Shown one piece after another: positions 15,608-24,792 of a stretch of DNA of 64,000 nt (its first letter is position 1; each line of letters begins with the position of its first letter). Where the stretch lies: assembly GCF_023806565.1 (NCBI RefSeq), contig NZ_JAMTDV010000117.1, positions 1 to 64,000 of the forward strand, written 5' to 3'. The notes under the pieces are model-generated. The model worked only from the letters and a program-made list of their open reading frames with translations. It searched no databases and had not been told where the DNA came from. Both the position numbers and the translations under genes were made by a program. The stretch comes from Accumulibacter sp. Lineage in GTDB: Bacteria > Pseudomonadota > Gammaproteobacteria > Burkholderiales > Rhodocyclaceae.

Positions 15608-16377
15608 GACCGGGAAAGTCGCACCAGCGATCGCGCCTGCGCTTCGCGCAGCAGACGTTTCATTTCGCGTACCGCTTCGCGCAGGCCGACAAAGATGGCG
15701 CGGCTGATGATCGCGTGCCCGATGTGCAGCTCGCGGATTCCCGGCAGTTGCGCAACCGGCTGCACGTTGAAATAGTTGAGCGCGTGTCCGGCGTTGAAAC
15801 GCATGCCGAGCTGCCGGGTTGCCTCGCCGGCGGCGCGAATCTTTTCGAGCTCGGCAAGTACGGCGCCGCTTTCGGCGTCGCGCCCCTGCGTGTAGAAAGC
15901 ATGTGCGTAGGGACCGGTATGGATCTCGCAGACGCGCGCGCCGATGCGCGCGGCGGCCTCGACCTGCGCCGGTTCGGCGTCGATGAAGACGCTGGTGACG
16001 ATTCCGGCGTCGCCGAGGCGGGCCACCGACGCGGCCAGCCTGGCTTCCTGGGAAACGATGTCGAGTCCACCTTCGGTGGTCACTTCATGCCGGCCTTCGG
16101 GCACCAGCATCGCCATTTGCGGCTTGATCCGGCAGGCGATGCCGATCATTTCGTCGGTCGCCGCCATTTCGAGGTTGAGCTTGATCTGCGCCAGGTCGCG
16201 CAGCCTCTCGACGTCGGCGTCCTGGATGTGTCGCCGGTCTTCGCGCAGGTGGATGGTGATCCCGTCCGCGCCACCGAGATGTGCTTCGACCGCCGCCCAG
16301 ACGGGGTCCGGCTCGTAGGTGCAGCGTGCTTGCCGGATCGTTGCCACATGGTCGATGTTGACGCCAAGTTCGATCAT
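15604..16377 (-). CDS. pdxJ: Pyridoxine 5'-phosphate synthase
   Basis: A 257-residue TIM-barrel enzyme condensing 1-deoxyxylulose 5-phosphate with 3-amino-2-oxopropyl phosphate to form pyridoxine 5'-phosphate, the last ring-forming step of the DXP-dependent vitamin B6 pathway. 'LGVNIDHVATIRQAR', 'ITIHLREDRRHIQD' and 'ELHIGHAII' are the PdxJ signatures. The frame stays open upstream into recO, but the ATG at 16377 gives the exact family N-terminus and overlaps the recO stop (ATGA). Confidence 0.97.
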   Translation of the reverse strand: MIELGVNIDHVATIRQARCTYEPDPVWAAVEAHLGGADGITIHLREDRRHIQDADVERLRDLAQIKLNLEMAATDEMIGIACRIKPQMAMLVPEGRHEVTTEGGLDIVSQEARLAASVARLGDAGIVTSVFIDAEPAQVEAAARIGARVCEIHTGPYAHAFYTQGRDAESGAVLAELEKIRAAGEATRQLGMRFNAGHALNYFNVQPVAQLPGIRELHIGHAIISRAIFVGLREAVREMKRLLREAQARSLVRLSRS

Positions 16378-17090
16378 AATTCCTGTAGCTCCCTGAAGAT
16401 CCGGCGGCTCGCGAGACTCTTGCCAGCCGTGTAGTGGCCGATCAGCGTGCGCATCAATTGCTTCGCCTCGGCCAGCGAACGCGGGTGCGAGAAGTCCTCG
16501 CGCGCCAGATCGAGCAGCGTTCTGCCGCTGACCGCCAGCGCCGAGCTGCCAGGCCCGGGCAGCCGTACCGGGCCGCGCTCGATCTCGTAGGCGTAATGCG
16601 CATCCATGTCGACCGCGAGGCCGGCGGCGTCGGTTTCGAGTGTCAGACCGTAACCGAGCTCGCGCAGCAAGGTGCCTTCGAAGCGGCGCAGGTCCGATTC
16701 CTGTGCGCCCTCGGCGAAACGCCGCAAGGTCTCGGCATAGACTGCGAACAGGCCGGCGTGCGCGTCCTCGCGTGGCAGCAGGTGCATCAGCAACTCGTTC
16801 AGATAATAGCCGCAAAACAGCGCTTTGCCCGTCAGCAACGGCTGCCCGCCCTGCCACTCGGCCTTGATCAGCGTTTGCACTTCACCGCGCCCGGCCCAGC
16901 CTATCTCGAGCGGTTGAAAAGCCAGCAGTACGCCGCGCAGCAGCGAGCGCGGCCGCCGCGCGCCACGTGCCAGCAGCGCGACACGACCATGGTCGCGAGA
17001 GAAGACATCGACGATCAGGCTGGTTTCGCTGTATGGGTAAGCATGCAGGACGAACGCAGGCTGACCGTCGACCTTGTGCTGCTGGTTCAC
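16374..17090 (-). CDS. recO: DNA repair protein RecO
   Basis: A 238-residue recombination mediator that loads RecA onto SSB-coated DNA in the RecFOR pathway. The N-terminal OB fold (AFVLHAYPYSETSLIVDVFSR, then GVLLAFQPLEIGW) and the helical C-terminal domain (LLRELGYGL) are recognisable. There is no Cys4 zinc motif, as in other proteobacterial RecO. It lies between era and pdxJ, the standard order; the gap to era is 38 bp. Confidence 0.95.
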   Translation of the reverse strand: MNQQHKVDGQPAFVLHAYPYSETSLIVDVFSRDHGRVALLARGARRPRSLLRGVLLAFQPLEIGWAGRGEVQTLIKAEWQGGQPLLTGKALFCGYYLNELLMHLLPREDAHAGLFAVYAETLRRFAEGAQESDLRRFEGTLLRELGYGLTLETDAAGLAVDMDAHYAYEIERGPVRLPGPGSSALAVSGRTLLDLAREDFSHPRSLAEAKQLMRTLIGHYTAGKSLASRRIFRELQEL

Positions 17091-17128
17091 TCTCTGACCC
17101 GTTGATCAGCCATCGCAGGGCCCGTGCC

Positions 17129-18013
17129 CTATTCGTAGCCGAGCGTCTTGAGCATCCGCTCATCGTCAGCCCAACCCGACTTGACCTTGACGAACACCTC
17201 GAGAAAGACCTGGCCTGCGAACATCCGTTCCATGTCCTGACGCGCTTCCGAGGCAATCCGCTTGACGACTTCGCCACCACTGCCGATGATGATTGCCTTG
17301 TGGCCCGGACGATCGACGAGAATGGCCGCGCTGATCCGTCGCAAAGCGCCATCGACTACGAACTTTTCGATGTCGACGGTCGTCGTGTAGGGCAGTTCGT
17401 CGCCGATCAGGCGAAACAGCTTTTCGCGGATGTACTCGGCGGCCAGGAATCGCTCGCTGCGGTCGGTGATCTCGTCCTCCGCGTACAGCAGCCCGGTGTT
17501 CGGCAGATGCTTGCGCGTTTCGGCGAGCAGGGGAGCAAGCTGCTCGTCACGCAACGCGCTGACCGGGACGATCGCGGCGAACTCTCCTTCACCGGCGAGT
17601 CGGGCGAGGTAGGGAAGCAGGCGGGCCTTGTCGGACAAGCGGTCGATCTTGTTTACCACGATGATCAGCGGCCGGTCTCGTGGCACCAGCCGCCGTACCG
17701 CCCGGTCGCGGTCATCGAGACGCCCGGCCTCGACCACCAATAGCACCACGTCGACTTCGCTCAGCGCCTGGCGGACGCCGCGATTCATCGTCCGGTTCAA
17801 GGCATTGCCGAATCGGGTCTGGAAACCCGGCGTATCGACGAAAACGTACTGCGCGTCTGGTCCGGTGAGGATGCCCATGATGCGGTGGCGAGTCGTCTGT
17901 GCCCGTTGCGAAACGATGCTCACCTTCTCGCCAACCAGCGCGTTGAGCAGCGTCGACTTGCCGACGTTGGGGCGGCCGACGATGGCGATCTGACCCGAGC
18001 GGATTGCGCTCAT
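17129..18013 (-). CDS. era: GTPase Era
   Basis: A 294-residue Ras-like GTPase with a C-terminal KH domain, which binds the 3' end of 16S rRNA during 30S maturation. The G1 loop 'GRPNVGKST', G2 'TTRHRIMG', G3 'DTPGFQ', G4 'NKID' and G5 'SAL' are all visible, and the KH part ends in 'GWADDERMLKTLGYE'. The ATG at 18013 overlaps the rnc stop in a TGATG junction; a GTG one codon earlier is possible. Confidence 0.97.
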   Translation of the reverse strand: MSAIRSGQIAIVGRPNVGKSTLLNALVGEKVSIVSQRAQTTRHRIMGILTGPDAQYVFVDTPGFQTRFGNALNRTMNRGVRQALSEVDVVLLVVEAGRLDDRDRAVRRLVPRDRPLIIVVNKIDRLSDKARLLPYLARLAGEGEFAAIVPVSALRDEQLAPLLAETRKHLPNTGLLYAEDEITDRSERFLAAEYIREKLFRLIGDELPYTTTVDIEKFVVDGALRRISAAILVDRPGHKAIIIGSGGEVVKRIASEARQDMERMFAGQVFLEVFVKVKSGWADDERMLKTLGYE

Positions 18014-18681
18014 CACCGGTCCAGGGCCTTGAGCGCGCGTTCGGCGGCCACCTGTTCGGCTGCCCGGCGACTGCCGCCGCGGCCCTCGGTGCGAATCTGC
18101 AGTGAATCGATCACGCAGGCTACCGTAAACTGCTGCGCGTGCGCCTCGCCCTCGGTGCTGGCCAGCAGGTACTGCGGCAGGGCGATGCGTGCGCCCTGGA
18201 GGTGCTCCTGCAGACGTGTCTTGGCGTCCTTGACTCCTTGTCCGGAAGTCAGCTGATTCAATTTGTTTTCGTAGACGCGGCTGATCACCTCGCCGGCAGC
18301 GTCGAAGCCGGCGTCGAGCCAGAGCGCGCCGAACAGTGCTTCGAGGGCATCGGCAAGGATCGACGGACGTTGGTGTCCGCCACTCTTCTGTTCACCCTCG
18401 CCGAGACGAAGGAAGTCGCCCAGCGAGAGCGCGACGGCGAGCTGATGCAGGCTGTCCTGCCGCACCAGACTGGCGCGCAGCCTTGATAGTTCGCCCTCGG
18501 CGAGACGGGGAAAACGCTCGTACAGGCGGCGCGCCATGATGGCATTGAGAATCGCATCGCCGAGAAACTCGAGCCGCTCGTTGTGCAAGGCGCTGTAGCT
18601 GCGGTGGGTCAGCGCCAGCTGCAGAAGCGTGCGGTCGTTGAACGTATAGGCTAGCGACTGTTCCAGGCGGGAAACGGTCAT
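18013..18681 (-). CDS. rnc: Ribonuclease III
   Basis: A 222-residue double-strand-specific endoribonuclease for rRNA precursor and mRNA processing. The RNase III signature 'NERLEFLGDAILN' holds the catalytic Glu/Asp, with the second acidic pair in 'ILADALEALFGALWLDAG'. A dsRNA-binding domain occupies the last ~70 residues (DAKTRLQEHLQ ... GGSRRAAEQVAAERAL). I chose the ATG at 18681, five bases after the preceding gene's stop, because E. coli RNase III begins at a comparable point; an ATG at 18720 would add 13 residues and overlap the upstream gene. Confidence 0.95.
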   Translation of the reverse strand: MTVSRLEQSLAYTFNDRTLLQLALTHRSYSALHNERLEFLGDAILNAIMARRLYERFPRLAEGELSRLRASLVRQDSLHQLAVALSLGDFLRLGEGEQKSGGHQRPSILADALEALFGALWLDAGFDAAGEVISRVYENKLNQLTSGQGVKDAKTRLQEHLQGARIALPQYLLASTEGEAHAQQFTVACVIDSLQIRTEGRGGSRRAAEQVAAERALKALDR

Positions 18682-18685
18682 GGGG

Positions 18686-19051
18686 TCATCGTGCGTAATT
18701 GCGCCCCGACGACGAGCCATGAAAATCGATCAGCAGGCTGATATTGGCGACCAGCGGGATGCGCTTTTCGTAGGCGAAGGCGATCACCACCTGGTTCTCC
18801 TCCTTGAAGATGTCCAGGTCTGCCGGCGTGAGCGTCTTGATGTGCTCGACTTCGGCATACTTGGCGAAAGCCTGCCGCAATTCGGGAACCGTCTTGCCGT
18901 TGGCATCAGCGGCCACGGCCTTGATCGCTTGCCTGATCTTGTAATAATCCATGAACTCGGGCAACACCCGGATCGCGAAAATTGCTGCCACCGCGATCAC
19001 CGTGCCCCATACGATCAAGCCGGAAAGGGCTACGCCACGCTGACGATTCAT
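18686..19051 (-). CDS. DUF4845 single-pass membrane protein
   Basis: A 121-residue protein conserved between lepB and rnc in betaproteobacteria and some gammaproteobacteria. The N-terminus 'MNRQRGVALSGLIVWGTVI' resembles a type IV pilin-like N-terminal helix (residues 8-28 hydrophobic), followed by a soluble domain with 'LPEFMDYYKIRQAIKAV'. Function is unknown; the genomic position suggests a link with protein export or RNase III expression. AGGGAG lies about 8 nt upstream of the ATG. Confidence 0.85.
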   Translation of the reverse strand: MNRQRGVALSGLIVWGTVIAVAAIFAIRVLPEFMDYYKIRQAIKAVAADANGKTVPELRQAFAKYAEVEHIKTLTPADLDIFKEENQVVIAFAYEKRIPLVANISLLIDFHGSSSGRNYAR

Positions 19052-19063
19052 TGTCTTCGCTCC

Positions 19064-19852
19064 CTACCTGAACGAGCCAATCCGTTTCAGATCGCCGAAG
19101 TTCAACCAGATGAAGAATGCTTTCCCGACGATGTTTTCTTCCGGAACGAAGCCCCAGTAGCGGCTATCCCTGCTGTTGTCGCGGTTGTCGCCCATCACGA
19201 AGTAGTGCCCCGGCGGGACGGTACAGATCACGCCCAGCGCATTGTAGGAACAATCCTGGCGATTGGGGAACTGTACCGGGCCGGGGATGTAGGGCGGCGC
19301 ATCCACGTCATTGAGCGCGCGGTGTTCCGTTTCTCCGATCTTCTCGATGAACTGCTGCGAATAGTACAGACGTTCCGGGTGTTGGTAATCGTCGATCCTC
19401 TCGCTCGGTACCGTCTGGCCGTTGATCGTCAGCTTCTTGTTCTGGTATACGATCGTGTCGCCGGGAAGCCCGACCACCCGCTTGATGTAGTCGAGCGAAG
19501 GATCCTCCGGGTAGCGGAAAACCATCACGTCGCCGCGTTGCGGACTGCCGATGTCGATGATTTTCCGGTTGAGCACCGGCAGGCGAATGCCATAGGCGTA
19601 TTTGTTGACGAGAATGAAGTCGCCCACCTGCAGCGTCGGGATCATCGAGCCCGAGGGGATCTTGAACGGCTCGACGAGGAACGAGCGGAGCAGGAAGACA
19701 ACCAGAATGACCGGGAAGAAGCTCGCTCCGTACTCCACCCACCAGGGATCCCTGGCATCCGCGGGCCGCCGCTTGCGCAGGAAAAACGCGTCGGCTACCC
19801 AGATGGCGCCGCTGAGCAGCAGCAGGATCAACAGGATCAAGGCAAAATTCAC
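19064..19852 (-). CDS. lepB: Signal peptidase I
   Basis: A 262-residue inner-membrane serine protease that removes Sec/Tat signal peptides. Two N-terminal membrane segments lie at ~3-22 and ~44-60. The Ser/Lys dyad is S69 (PSGSM) and K124 (YIKRVVGLPGD); the box 'GDNRDNSRDSRYWGFVP' is near the C-terminus. The start is GTG at 19852 with AAAGGAG 7 nt upstream, located just after the lepA stop. lepA-lepB coupling is conserved across proteobacteria. Confidence 0.97.
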   Translation of the reverse strand: MNFALILLILLLLSGAIWVADAFFLRKRRPADARDPWWVEYGASFFPVILVVFLLRSFLVEPFKIPSGSMIPTLQVGDFILVNKYAYGIRLPVLNRKIIDIGSPQRGDVMVFRYPEDPSLDYIKRVVGLPGDTIVYQNKKLTINGQTVPSERIDDYQHPERLYYSQQFIEKIGETEHRALNDVDAPPYIPGPVQFPNRQDCSYNALGVICTVPPGHYFVMGDNRDNSRDSRYWGFVPEENIVGKAFFIWLNFGDLKRIGSFR

Positions 19853-19864
19853 TCGCTCACTCCT

Positions 19865-21661
19865 TTACTTGCCGACGCGCAAGACGGCAAGGAAAGCCTC
19901 CTGCGGAATCTCGACGGAGCCGACCTGCTTCATGCGCTTCTTCCCAGCCTTCTGTTTTTCGAGCAGTTTCTTCTTGCGCGTGATGTCGCCACCGTAACAC
20001 TTGGCCAGCACATCCTTGCGCATCGCCTTGATGTTCTCGCGGGCGATGATGTTGGCGCCGATCGCCGCCTGGATGGCGACATCGTACATCTGGCGGGGAA
20101 TCAGTTCGCGCATCTTGGCTGCCAGTTCGCGGCCCCGGTAGACCGAGTTCGCGCGGTGCAGGATCACCGAAAGCGCGTCGACGCGCTCACCATTGATCAG
20201 GACGTCGAGCTTGACGACGTCGGAGGCCCGATATTCCTTGAACTCGTAATCGAGCGAGGCGTAACCGCGCGACACCGACTTCAGGCGGTCGAAGAAATCC
20301 ATCACTACTTCGGCCATCGGCATTTCATAGACCAGCTGGACTTGCCGTCCATGATAAGTCATGTCGATCTGGTTGCCGCGCTTCTGATTGCACAAGGTAA
20401 TGACGCTGCCCAGATACTCCTGCGGAACGAAAATCGTGGTGGTGATGATCGGCTCGCGAATCTCCTCGATTTTCGACAATTCGGGGAGCTTCGCCGGGTT
20501 TTCCACGCTGATCAGGCTGCCGTCGCGCAACAGAACCTCGTAAACCACGGTCGGCGCCGTGGTAATCAGGTCCTGATCGAACTCGCGTTCGAGGCGCTCC
20601 TGGACGATCTCCATGTGCAGCAGTCCGAGAAAGCCACAGCGGAAACCGAAGCCGAGTGCCTGTGAGACCTCGGGTTCGTAGCGCAGCGAAGCATCATTGA
20701 GCTTCAGCTTCTCGAGCGACTCGCGCAGCGAGTCGTACTGGTTGGATTCGACCGGGTACAGTCCGGCGAAAACCTGTGACTTGATTTCCTTGAACCCGGG
20801 CAGGGGATCGCTCGCAGGCCGGTCCTGCAGCGTCAGAGTGTCGCCGACCTTGGCCGCCTGCAGTTCCTTGATTCCCGAGACGACGTAACCGACCTCACCG
20901 GCGCGCAGAGCATCGCGCTGCAACGCCTTCGGCGTGAACACGCCGATCTGCTCGCAGAGATGCGTCGAACCGGCCGCCATCAGGCGAATTCTGTCTTTCG
21001 GCCGGAGCGTGCCATCGAAGACGCGTACGAGCATGACCACGCCGACATAGTTATCGAACCAGGCGTCCACCAACAAGGCCTTGAGCGGTGCATCGGGGTC
21101 GCCCATGGGCGGCGGAATCCGCTCGATGATCGCCTCCAGGATGTCCTCGACGCCAAGGCCGGTCTTCGCCGAAGCGAGTATGGCGTGCGAGGCGTCGATG
21201 CCGATCACGTCTTCGATCTCCTGGCGAGCGTTGTCGGGCATCGCCGACGGCAGGTCGATCTTGTTCAGCACCGGTATGACGTCCACCGCGAGCTCGATCG
21301 CCGTATAACAATTGGCAACCGTCTGCGCTTCGACGCCCTGCGAGGCGTCGACCACCAGCAGCGCTCCTTCGCAGGCGGACAGCGAGCGCGACACCTCGTA
21401 CGAGAAATCGACGTGGCCCGGGGTGTCGATCAGGTTGAGGTTGTACGTCTCGCCGTCACGCGCCCGGTACTGCAGGGCAGCGGTCTGCGCCTTGATGGTG
21501 ATCCCGCGCTCGCGCTCGATGTCCATCGAGTCCAGCACCTGAGCCTCCATCTCGCGATCCGAAAGACCACCGCAAAGGTGAATGATGCGATCGGCGAGCG
21601 TCGACTTGCCGTGATCGATATGCGCGATGATGGAAAAATTGCGGATGCGTTGCATGGACAT
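19865..21661 (-). CDS. lepA: Elongation factor 4
   Basis: A 598-residue ribosomal GTPase (EF4/LepA) acting in 30S biogenesis and back-translocation. The G1 motif '[13 protein letters not shown]', G3 'DTPGHVDF' and G4 'NKIDLP' are present, followed by EF-G-like domains and the LepA-specific C-terminal domain ending in '[16 protein letters not shown]'. Length is standard (about 600). The first two codons are ATG-TCC-ATG; starting at the second ATG (21655) would lose two residues. Confidence 0.97.
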   Translation of the reverse strand: MSMQRIRNFSIIAHIDHGKSTLADRIIHLCGGLSDREMEAQVLDSMDIERERGITIKAQTAALQYRARDGETYNLNLIDTPGHVDFSYEVSRSLSACEGALLVVDASQGVEAQTVANCYTAIELAVDVIPVLNKIDLPSAMPDNARQEIEDVIGIDASHAILASAKTGLGVEDILEAIIERIPPPMGDPDAPLKALLVDAWFDNYVGVVMLVRVFDGTLRPKDRIRLMAAGSTHLCEQIGVFTPKALQRDALRAGEVGYVVSGIKELQAAKVGDTLTLQDRPASDPLPGFKEIKSQVFAGLYPVESNQYDSLRESLEKLKLNDASLRYEPEVSQALGFGFRCGFLGLLHMEIVQERLEREFDQDLITTAPTVVYEVLLRDGSLISVENPAKLPELSKIEEIREPIITTTIFVPQEYLGSVITLCNQKRGNQIDMTYHGRQVQLVYEMPMAEVVMDFFDRLKSVSRGYASLDYEFKEYRASDVVKLDVLINGERVDALSVILHRANSVYRGRELAAKMRELIPRQMYDVAIQAAIGANIIARENIKAMRKDVLAKCYGGDITRKKKLLEKQKAGKKRMKQVGSVEIPQEAFLAVLRVGK

Positions 21662-21749
21662 GGTGTGCGCTCTGTCGCGACCGAGCCGTCCCGGAAGAAA
21701 AAAGGGTGCCAGCGTGCACCCTTGGTCGAACCAGCGGAAAGCGGGGATT

Positions 21750-22010
21750 CTAGCCGATCTTGCTCAGATAATCACGGACTTTGCTTTCGTCGAGGAAGTA
21801 ATGACAAAGCTCTCTGCGCTCGTGCAGGAGGACCGGAACCAGTTCGTCGTAGAGTGCCTCGAGCGCCGGGTCTGCGTCGACGTCGAGGACATCGAGGGCA
21901 ACGCCGAAGTCGGCCAGCAGTGGTGCCAGTGCCGCTTCCATTTCCGCGCACAGATGACAGTAGCGACGCGAAATCAGCGTCAGGTTCGTTGCCTGGCTCA
22001 ATCGGGTCAC
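21750..22010 (-). CDS. Glutaredoxin-like protein (DUF836 family)
   Basis: An 86-residue thioredoxin-fold protein with a CxxC site in '[10 protein letters not shown]' and the ending '[12 protein letters not shown]'. This glutaredoxin-like family is typically encoded between mucD and lepA in betaproteobacteria. The GTG start at 22010 overlaps the mucD stop (GTGA), so it is translationally coupled to the protease; the much longer open frame upstream is a shadow of mucD. A redox role for envelope or cytoplasmic thiols is inferred. Confidence 0.85.
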   Translation of the reverse strand: MTRLSQATNLTLISRRYCHLCAEMEAALAPLLADFGVALDVLDVDADPALEALYDELVPVLLHERRELCHYFLDESKVRDYLSKIG

Positions 22011-23440
22011 TTGTCGGCGAGACCCTTGATGGTGACGAAGGTCTGCAACTCGCCGCGGCGCACCAGCAGGGTGACGTTGGCGGCCTTGTCGAGTTGCGCG
22101 AGCAAGCGATTGAACTGCTCCAAGGTCTTGATTTCGATGCTCTCGCCACGTGCGATCAGCGCCAGGATGACGTCGCCGGGCCGCAGGTCGACACGCGCCG
22201 CGTTGTTGCGCACGTCCTCGATCAGCAGACCGCCGCCCACCTTGAGTTCCCGCTTCTGCTCCGCGGTCAGCTCGGACACCACCAGTCCGAGGCGGTTGGG
22301 GGTGCGCTCCGGCGGCCTGGCACTCTTGCTTCCATGCGCTGCGGGTCTCTCTTCGGCCATTTCCCCGACCACCACCGGAACGTCGCGCGACGCCCCCTTG
22401 CGCCATACCTGGATCGTCACCCGACTGCCCGGCTTGGTGCCGCCGACGATGCGGGGCAGATCGCTGGAATTGGCAATCGTCCTGCCATCGAACTTGAGAA
22501 TCACGTCGCCCGGTTCGATCCCCGCCTTCTCCGCTGGCCCCCCCTTTTCCACCGAGTTGACTATGGCTCCCTGCACCTTGCTCATGCCAAAGGAGTCGGC
22601 CAGATCCTTCGTCACCTCCTGGATGACGACGCCGATACGGCCACGACTGACCCTGCCATTCGCACGCAGTTGTGCCTGCACCTCCATCGCGACATCGATC
22701 GGAATGGCGAAAGATATCCCCATGAAGCCACCCGAGCGGCTGTAAATTTGCGAGTTGATGCCCACCACCTCGCCTTTCATGTTGAACAACGGACCGCCCG
22801 AATTGCCGGGGTTGACCGCCGCATCGGTCTGGATGAAGGGGACGTAGTTCTCCTGTGGCAGCGATCGCCCCTTGGCACTGACGATGCCGGCGGTGACGCT
22901 GTTCTCGAAGCCGAAAGGCGAGCCAATCGCGATGACCCATTCGCCGACCTTGAGGATCCCGGGATCGCCGAGACGGACGGTCGGCAGGCCGGTGGCGTCG
23001 ATCTTGATCAACGCCACATCGGTGCGCTTGTCGCTGCCAATGACCCGCGCCTTGAACTCGCGCTTGTCGGTCAGGCGCACGACGATTTCGTCGGCCGCAT
23101 CGACGACGTGTGCGTTGGTGAGCAGATAGCCGTCCGAACTGATCACGAAGCCGGAACCGAGCGACCGGCTCTCGAAATCACGCGGTGCGCCCGGAAGTCC
23201 GGGAGCTCCCGGCTGGCGCGGCATGAAGCGACGGAAGAACTCGTTCATCGGGTCGTTCTCATCGAACGGAAACGGCTGACTGCCACGCCCGCCGCCGCGC
23301 ACCGACTGGCTGGTGCTGATATTGACCACTGCCGGCCCCTGTTTTTCCACCAGTTCGGTGAAATCCGGCAAGCCACGCGTATCGGCCTGCACCAGCACCG
23401 AGAACAGCGTCAGACAGAAAGCGAGCAGGAATTTCTTCAT
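22007..23440 (-). CDS. mucD: DegP/MucD-type periplasmic serine protease
   Basis: A 477-residue HtrA-family protease/chaperone. A signal peptide covers about residues 1-19. The catalytic triad is H111 (TNAHVVD), D141 (RTDVALIKI) and S214 (NPGNSGGPL). Two PDZ domains follow at about 255-345 (GRIGVVIQEV) and 380-470. It degrades misfolded envelope proteins and is commonly in the sigma-E operon. The ATG at 23440 has GGAGGGACC upstream; the frame is open 13 codons further but without a signal peptide at the new end. Confidence 0.95.
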   Translation of the reverse strand: MKKFLLAFCLTLFSVLVQADTRGLPDFTELVEKQGPAVVNISTSQSVRGGGRGSQPFPFDENDPMNEFFRRFMPRQPGAPGLPGAPRDFESRSLGSGFVISSDGYLLTNAHVVDAADEIVVRLTDKREFKARVIGSDKRTDVALIKIDATGLPTVRLGDPGILKVGEWVIAIGSPFGFENSVTAGIVSAKGRSLPQENYVPFIQTDAAVNPGNSGGPLFNMKGEVVGINSQIYSRSGGFMGISFAIPIDVAMEVQAQLRANGRVSRGRIGVVIQEVTKDLADSFGMSKVQGAIVNSVEKGGPAEKAGIEPGDVILKFDGRTIANSSDLPRIVGGTKPGSRVTIQVWRKGASRDVPVVVGEMAEERPAAHGSKSARPPERTPNRLGLVVSELTAEQKRELKVGGGLLIEDVRNNAARVDLRPGDVILALIARGESIEIKTLEQFNRLLAQLDKAANVTLLVRRGELQTFVTIKGLADK

Positions 23441-23503
23441 GGCACCAGGTCCCTCCAGCATGTCATCACATGGGCACAAGATATGCGGGCCGGCGGCGCG
23501 GAA

Positions 23504-23968
23504 TCAAGGCCGAATCGATGCCTGCCAACGGGCGTCGTGCCGTCTGCGCCTTTGCGCGCGCCACAAGCCCAGCCAGCCGAGCAGCAAACCGGCCAGTGCG
23601 CCGCCGATCGCGCCCGCCTCGCTGCCCCAGGCCGATCCTGCCATCGCCCCGGCGAGAAGCGCCAGCACGGGCAAGGCGTAGGCATGCAACGCGCTGCGAC
23701 CGACGGCGCCGTCGCCGATGCGCACGCGCACCCGCCTGCCGACCCCGCAATGTTCGGGATTCAGCACCCGGAAGGTACGCGGACCCGGGCAAAACAACTT
23801 GCCCAGGTTGTGACCGCCACAACCTCCCGGCTCGTGGCAGCGCCCACAACCGCTCTCGTCGATGTGTACGTGCGCGTGCTCGCCATCGACCGCGGTCACC
23901 GTTCCCCAGACTTCGCTCATCGATTCTCCCAGCTCGCCGTCGATCAGCACCGACGACGGTTCGCCCAT
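23504..23968 (-). CDS. rseC: SoxR-reducing / RseC-MucC family membrane protein
   Basis: A 154-residue inner-membrane protein of the RseC/MucC family. The N-terminal cytoplasmic part has a Cys-rich motif (CGRCHEPGGCGG ... FCPG), then two membrane helices at about 90-135 (ALPVLALLAGAMAG and GGALAGLLLGWLGLW) and a basic tail. RseC modulates sigma-E activity or helps reduce SoxR. I take the ATG at 23968, three bases after the rpoE stop with AGGTGG upstream; an internal ATG at 23920 (SEVWGTV) is the alternative and fits the family domain boundary better. Confidence 0.8.
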   Translation of the reverse strand: MGEPSSVLIDGELGESMSEVWGTVTAVDGEHAHVHIDESGCGRCHEPGGCGGHNLGKLFCPGPRTFRVLNPEHCGVGRRVRVRIGDGAVGRSALHAYALPVLALLAGAMAGSAWGSEAGAIGGALAGLLLGWLGLWRAQRRRRHDARWQASIRP

Positions 23969-23970
23969 GG

Positions 23971-24570
23971 CTACCACCTGCGGTCGACCGAGGTGTCGAG
24001 CAATGGCCGCAACTTCTCGGCAACGGCCTCGCGGGCGCGGAAGATGCGCGAACGTACCGTGCCAATCGGACAGCTCATCGCCACGGCGATTTCCTCGTAG
24101 CTCAGGCCCTCGATTTCGCGCAGCACGATGGCGTTGCGCAGTTCCTCTGGCAAGGCTTCCATTGCCGCGTTGATCGTATCGCCAGTCTGCTTGGACTGCA
24201 GCAGGCTTTCCGGCGTGTTGATGTCGCGCAACTGGCCCGCATCCTCGAAGCCTTCCGCTTCCTCGGCGTCGAATTCGGTTGTGGTTGGCGCTCGGCGTCC
24301 CTGGGCCACGAGATGGTTCTTGGCGGTATTGATCGCAATCCGGTACAGCCAGGTGTAGAACGCGCTGTCTCCACGAAACGCTGGCAGCGCCCGATACGCC
24401 TTGATGAACGCCTCCTGCGCGACGTCCTCGATCTCCGACTGGTCGCGGATGAGGCGCGACAAGAGGCGCGCGACTTTGCGCTGATATTTTTCTACCAGCA
24501 GCTCGAATGCGTGTTTGTCGCCGGCTTGTGCGCGTTCGACCAGCAACTGGTCAATTTCGCGTTCGCTCAT
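23971..24570 (-). CDS. rpoE: RNA polymerase sigma-E factor
   Basis: A 199-residue ECF sigma factor for envelope stress. Region 2 (DQSEIEDVAQEAFIKAYRALPAFRGDSAFYTWLYRIAINTAKN) and region 4 (ALPEELRNAIVLREIEGLSYEEIAVAMSCPIGTVRSRIFRAR) are complete and close to E. coli/Pseudomonas RpoE. AGGGAGC immediately precedes the ATG. In most relatives rseA (mucA) and rseB (mucB) follow; here the next genes are rseC-type and mucD, so no anti-sigma factor is encoded in this operon. Confidence 0.95.
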   Translation of the reverse strand: MSEREIDQLLVERAQAGDKHAFELLVEKYQRKVARLLSRLIRDQSEIEDVAQEAFIKAYRALPAFRGDSAFYTWLYRIAINTAKNHLVAQGRRAPTTTEFDAEEAEGFEDAGQLRDINTPESLLQSKQTGDTINAAMEALPEELRNAIVLREIEGLSYEEIAVAMSCPIGTVRSRIFRAREAVAEKLRPLLDTSVDRRW

Positions 24571-24613
24571 GCTCCCTGGTTTTCCTGTGGCATAACGAGG
24601 ACATCTGCGCCGG

Positions 24614-24641
24614 AGTATAGCGCAAGCATCGGAGCGTCATC
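24614..24641 (-). promoter_or_regulatory. Candidate -10 region for rpoE
   Basis: On the minus strand a TATACT hexamer (plus-strand 24614-24619) lies 44 bp upstream of the rpoE ATG. The -35 position is poor, and I see no sigma-E consensus, so autoregulation is not evident here. The 222-bp gap holds nothing else recognisable. Confidence 0.3.
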
Positions 24642-24792
24642 GTAACAGTACATGATCGCCCCTCCCGCCAACTGCTGGCGATTTCGCCGCGTTGGCGCGG
24701 CACGCAGACAGGCGGGTGGCGAGCGGAGTGCGGGTGGCGATACGACGGAATCCCGAATGTCGCCACCGCCTCGGCCGCTTCACAGGCAGCCG

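Noticed and set aside
18680..20665. 661-codon plus-strand frame opposite lepB and lepA
   Set aside because: Antisense shadow with His/Arg/Asp-rich composition typical of complementary coding strands.
20960..24100. Plus-strand open frame of 1046 codons opposite lepA and mucD
   Set aside because: Antisense shadow of well-recognised genes in GC-rich DNA; no recognisable domain.
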